The notes under the pieces: model-generated
Databases searched by the model: none
What the model was told of the DNA's origin: nothing
The model's input: only the letters and a program-made list of their open reading frames with translations
From: Apteryx mantelli
Taxonomy: Eukaryota > Chordata > Aves > Apterygiformes > Apterygidae
NCBI RefSeq assembly: GCF_036417845.1
Contig: NC_089979.1
Span: 48,244,775-48,308,774 of the forward strand
Length of the DNA stretch: 64,000 nt
Direction: 5' to 3'
Position numbers and translations under genes: made by a program
Shown here: positions 62,141 through 64,000 of the stretch, piece by piece
How the letters are laid out: each line of letters starts with the position of its first letter
Numbering within the stretch: the first letter of the stretch is position 1

Positions 62141-64000
62141 AGTCAGTCCTGAAATGATCATTTTATTGACAGTCAGACTGGAGAGAATGAGGACAATGAT
62201 TTGCTTGAATGTATCAGCCTTTTGAATGTCAAGTAGATACTAAGTGCTTATTAAATCCCTGGTACTCTTTTGCACTTTCAGAAAGATTTCAATAGTTTTA
62301 CTGGGTTATGTAATAATCATTACTAAAAAAAATATATAGCTGCTACCCTGGGTTACCTTAACTCCATTGTGATCTGCTTTGTCCATGTTATTGTTCATTT
62401 CCAGGCCTACTAATACCTTTTCAAAACAAAAGTTAGTAGAGAAGATTGTATGGTCTTAAAACCACATTTAATATACATGGAAGTAATACAAAAAATACTC
62501 CTTGCTAGTGAGCCAGTGGTAGCTCGCATAGGTGGTTTGAAAGACTGAGATTCCTATTTTCAGTGTTTTAAAACTGAAAACTTTGAAGCATGATGCAATG
62601 TAAGTATCATTCCTAACCTGGATACGTCCCTGAGATATCATTAACTACACAGTCTTGCAAACTCATAAAATGTTCAAGCCAATGCAGCTGTGGACATCGT
62701 TCAGTACACAAATCAAACACACTTCATTGACGTTGGTCAGCAAATATGCCTTTTATGGAGTGAGGCTGACTTTGGAAAGATGGCATCCCAAACGCTGACA
62801 GAAGGAGCAAAGTGCTATATGAAGGGATGGTTAATGCAAGCTTCTAAAATTAATTTTAAAATTCTGCAGAGTTGAAGAAGGCTGATAAAGTGTATATATA
62901 TTTAATGATATATTGAGTACAGTGCCATGCACCTCAGAGACTCATGCCAATAGATGCTAACTGAAGAACTAGCATTTGACAAGTAGCATTTGCCTTCTGC
63001 AGTTTACTGATTAACAGAATCAATGTAATGAATGGACGGATTTCAGATTCAGAATTTCAGAATTTCATCTTCAACATAGATAAAACTACAGGAACACTTT
63101 TTTGCTTTAACCATCATATACACTTAAGAGCTGAAAAGTTTGGTATCAGAGGGAGCCCACTCACCATAGCAGGTTTTGCATATACTTTTTCATTTTTGCT
63201 TGTCTACACCAGTCAATCTCTGGTCTCTGGCACTGAATTTTATTTGCTGCTATTAGCTCTCTGTCTCTCTGAATTAATTACATTATCTTCAAATGGCAAG
63301 TACAGAAGACTTCTAAGTGGGATTTGCAAAATGAAAATCACATTTAAACAAAAGAGTAATCATTTCCCTCTGGATCAAAAAGAAGGGTTTTAAGGCTCCG
63401 TTGAATGGACCATTCACCTTTTCCACAGCTTGATTCATAAAAATAAAATGCAACCTTTGGAGGGAAAAAAATCCTATGAGAGTAATAAAATTACTGGCTG
63501 GAATATCTATTAGAGTATGTAAGCTGATTTTTGATTCCATTTGGCATTATTGTTTATGTGTATTACCGGAGAGCCAATAACGTATGAAATGCTATAAAAA
63601 CAAAAATACATTCCCTCTGCTGAAAAGCTCTGGAGCGTGGTGTTAAACAAGGCAAAGGTAGTGAGGCAGTCAGAGACCAATCTTTGGGGAATTCCTTCAG
63701 AGCATATCTTACTTTATAAAGTATGTTTTTTATGTTCAAGTTGAAGTAAAAGGATGTGAATGACAGTGACAGAAAGTATGTGGAAAACGTAGGTCTCAGA
63801 GGATTTCTGGCTTTTACAACTTGTTGCTTTGAAAAATGAACATGTAAATGCATCAAGTTTCATCTTGTACAGAAGATAAGGCCCTAAAAGCTATCACAAG
63901 GAGTAGGAGGTGTTGACGAGTGATATCTACACCGGTGTCACTGGGAGAACTTGTATCCCGATTTGATTTGGACAGTGATAGGGAAATGTAATTTTCCTCA
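62141..64000. other. non-coding stretch, no gene recognised
   Basis: The 121-codon plus-strand frame at 63028-63393 lacks any known motif and looks like chance. A palindromic ACACCGGTGT at 63929-63938, close to CACTGGGAGAAC, may be a scrap of a sauropsid MITE. Confidence 0.4.

Noticed and set aside
63028-63393. 121-codon plus-strand frame with a hydrophobic stretch
   Set aside because: A hydrophobic run alone is common in AT-rich chance frames. No family resemblance and no exon signals.
1-64000. tRNA, rRNA, snRNA genes and CRISPR arrays
   Set aside because: No A/B box pairs in a cloverleaf context, no snRNA-like sequence and no regularly spaced repeats were noticed on either strand. The window is vertebrate nuclear DNA.

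Overview
This is vertebrate nuclear DNA, AT-rich and almost entirely non-coding. The best guess is a turtle or crocodilian. The clues are several CR1 LINE fragments of the turtle/crocodile type, scattered old MIR-like SINE fragments, and MITE-like fragments of a kind common in sauropsids. I see no L1 and no Alu. Family assignments rest on recognition by eye; no alignment was run.

Layout: 1-560 is a dense CpG island, probably a promoter and perhaps a non-coding first exon ending at a good splice donor (392|393). If so, most of the window would be the first intron of a gene to the right, or flanking desert. A second small CpG-rich patch lies at 2119-2281. From about 2.3 kb to 55.8 kb I recognise no protein-coding exon. 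That stretch holds degraded CR1 pieces (12.1, 14.7, 17.9 and 31.1 kb, all antisense), MIR-like pieces (4.7, 19.9, 28.1, 30.5, 38.2, 40.1 and 46.7 kb), MITE-like pieces (21.1 and 52.3 kb), simple repeats, two notable inverted repeats (10.5 and 35.3 kb) and a few GC-richer patches that I cannot explain.

The standout is 55798-58215: a full-length pogo/Tigger DNA transposon on the minus strand, 2418 bp, with terminal inverted repeats and a TA target duplication. Its transposase keeps all three catalytic aspartates and is broken by only a few lesions. It looks extremely close to Tigger1, a family I know from placental mammals (human TIGD1 lineage). Finding it beside sauropsid-type CR1 raises horizontal transfer, or a wider host range than usually quoted. 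It abuts the 3' part of a CR1 on the plus strand (58216-58800) that still encodes the C-terminal end of CR1 ORF2.

From 58.8 kb to the end the DNA is again non-coding, with one more CR1 3' end near 62 kb. No host gene with a nameable product, no tRNA, no rRNA and no CRISPR array is visible.
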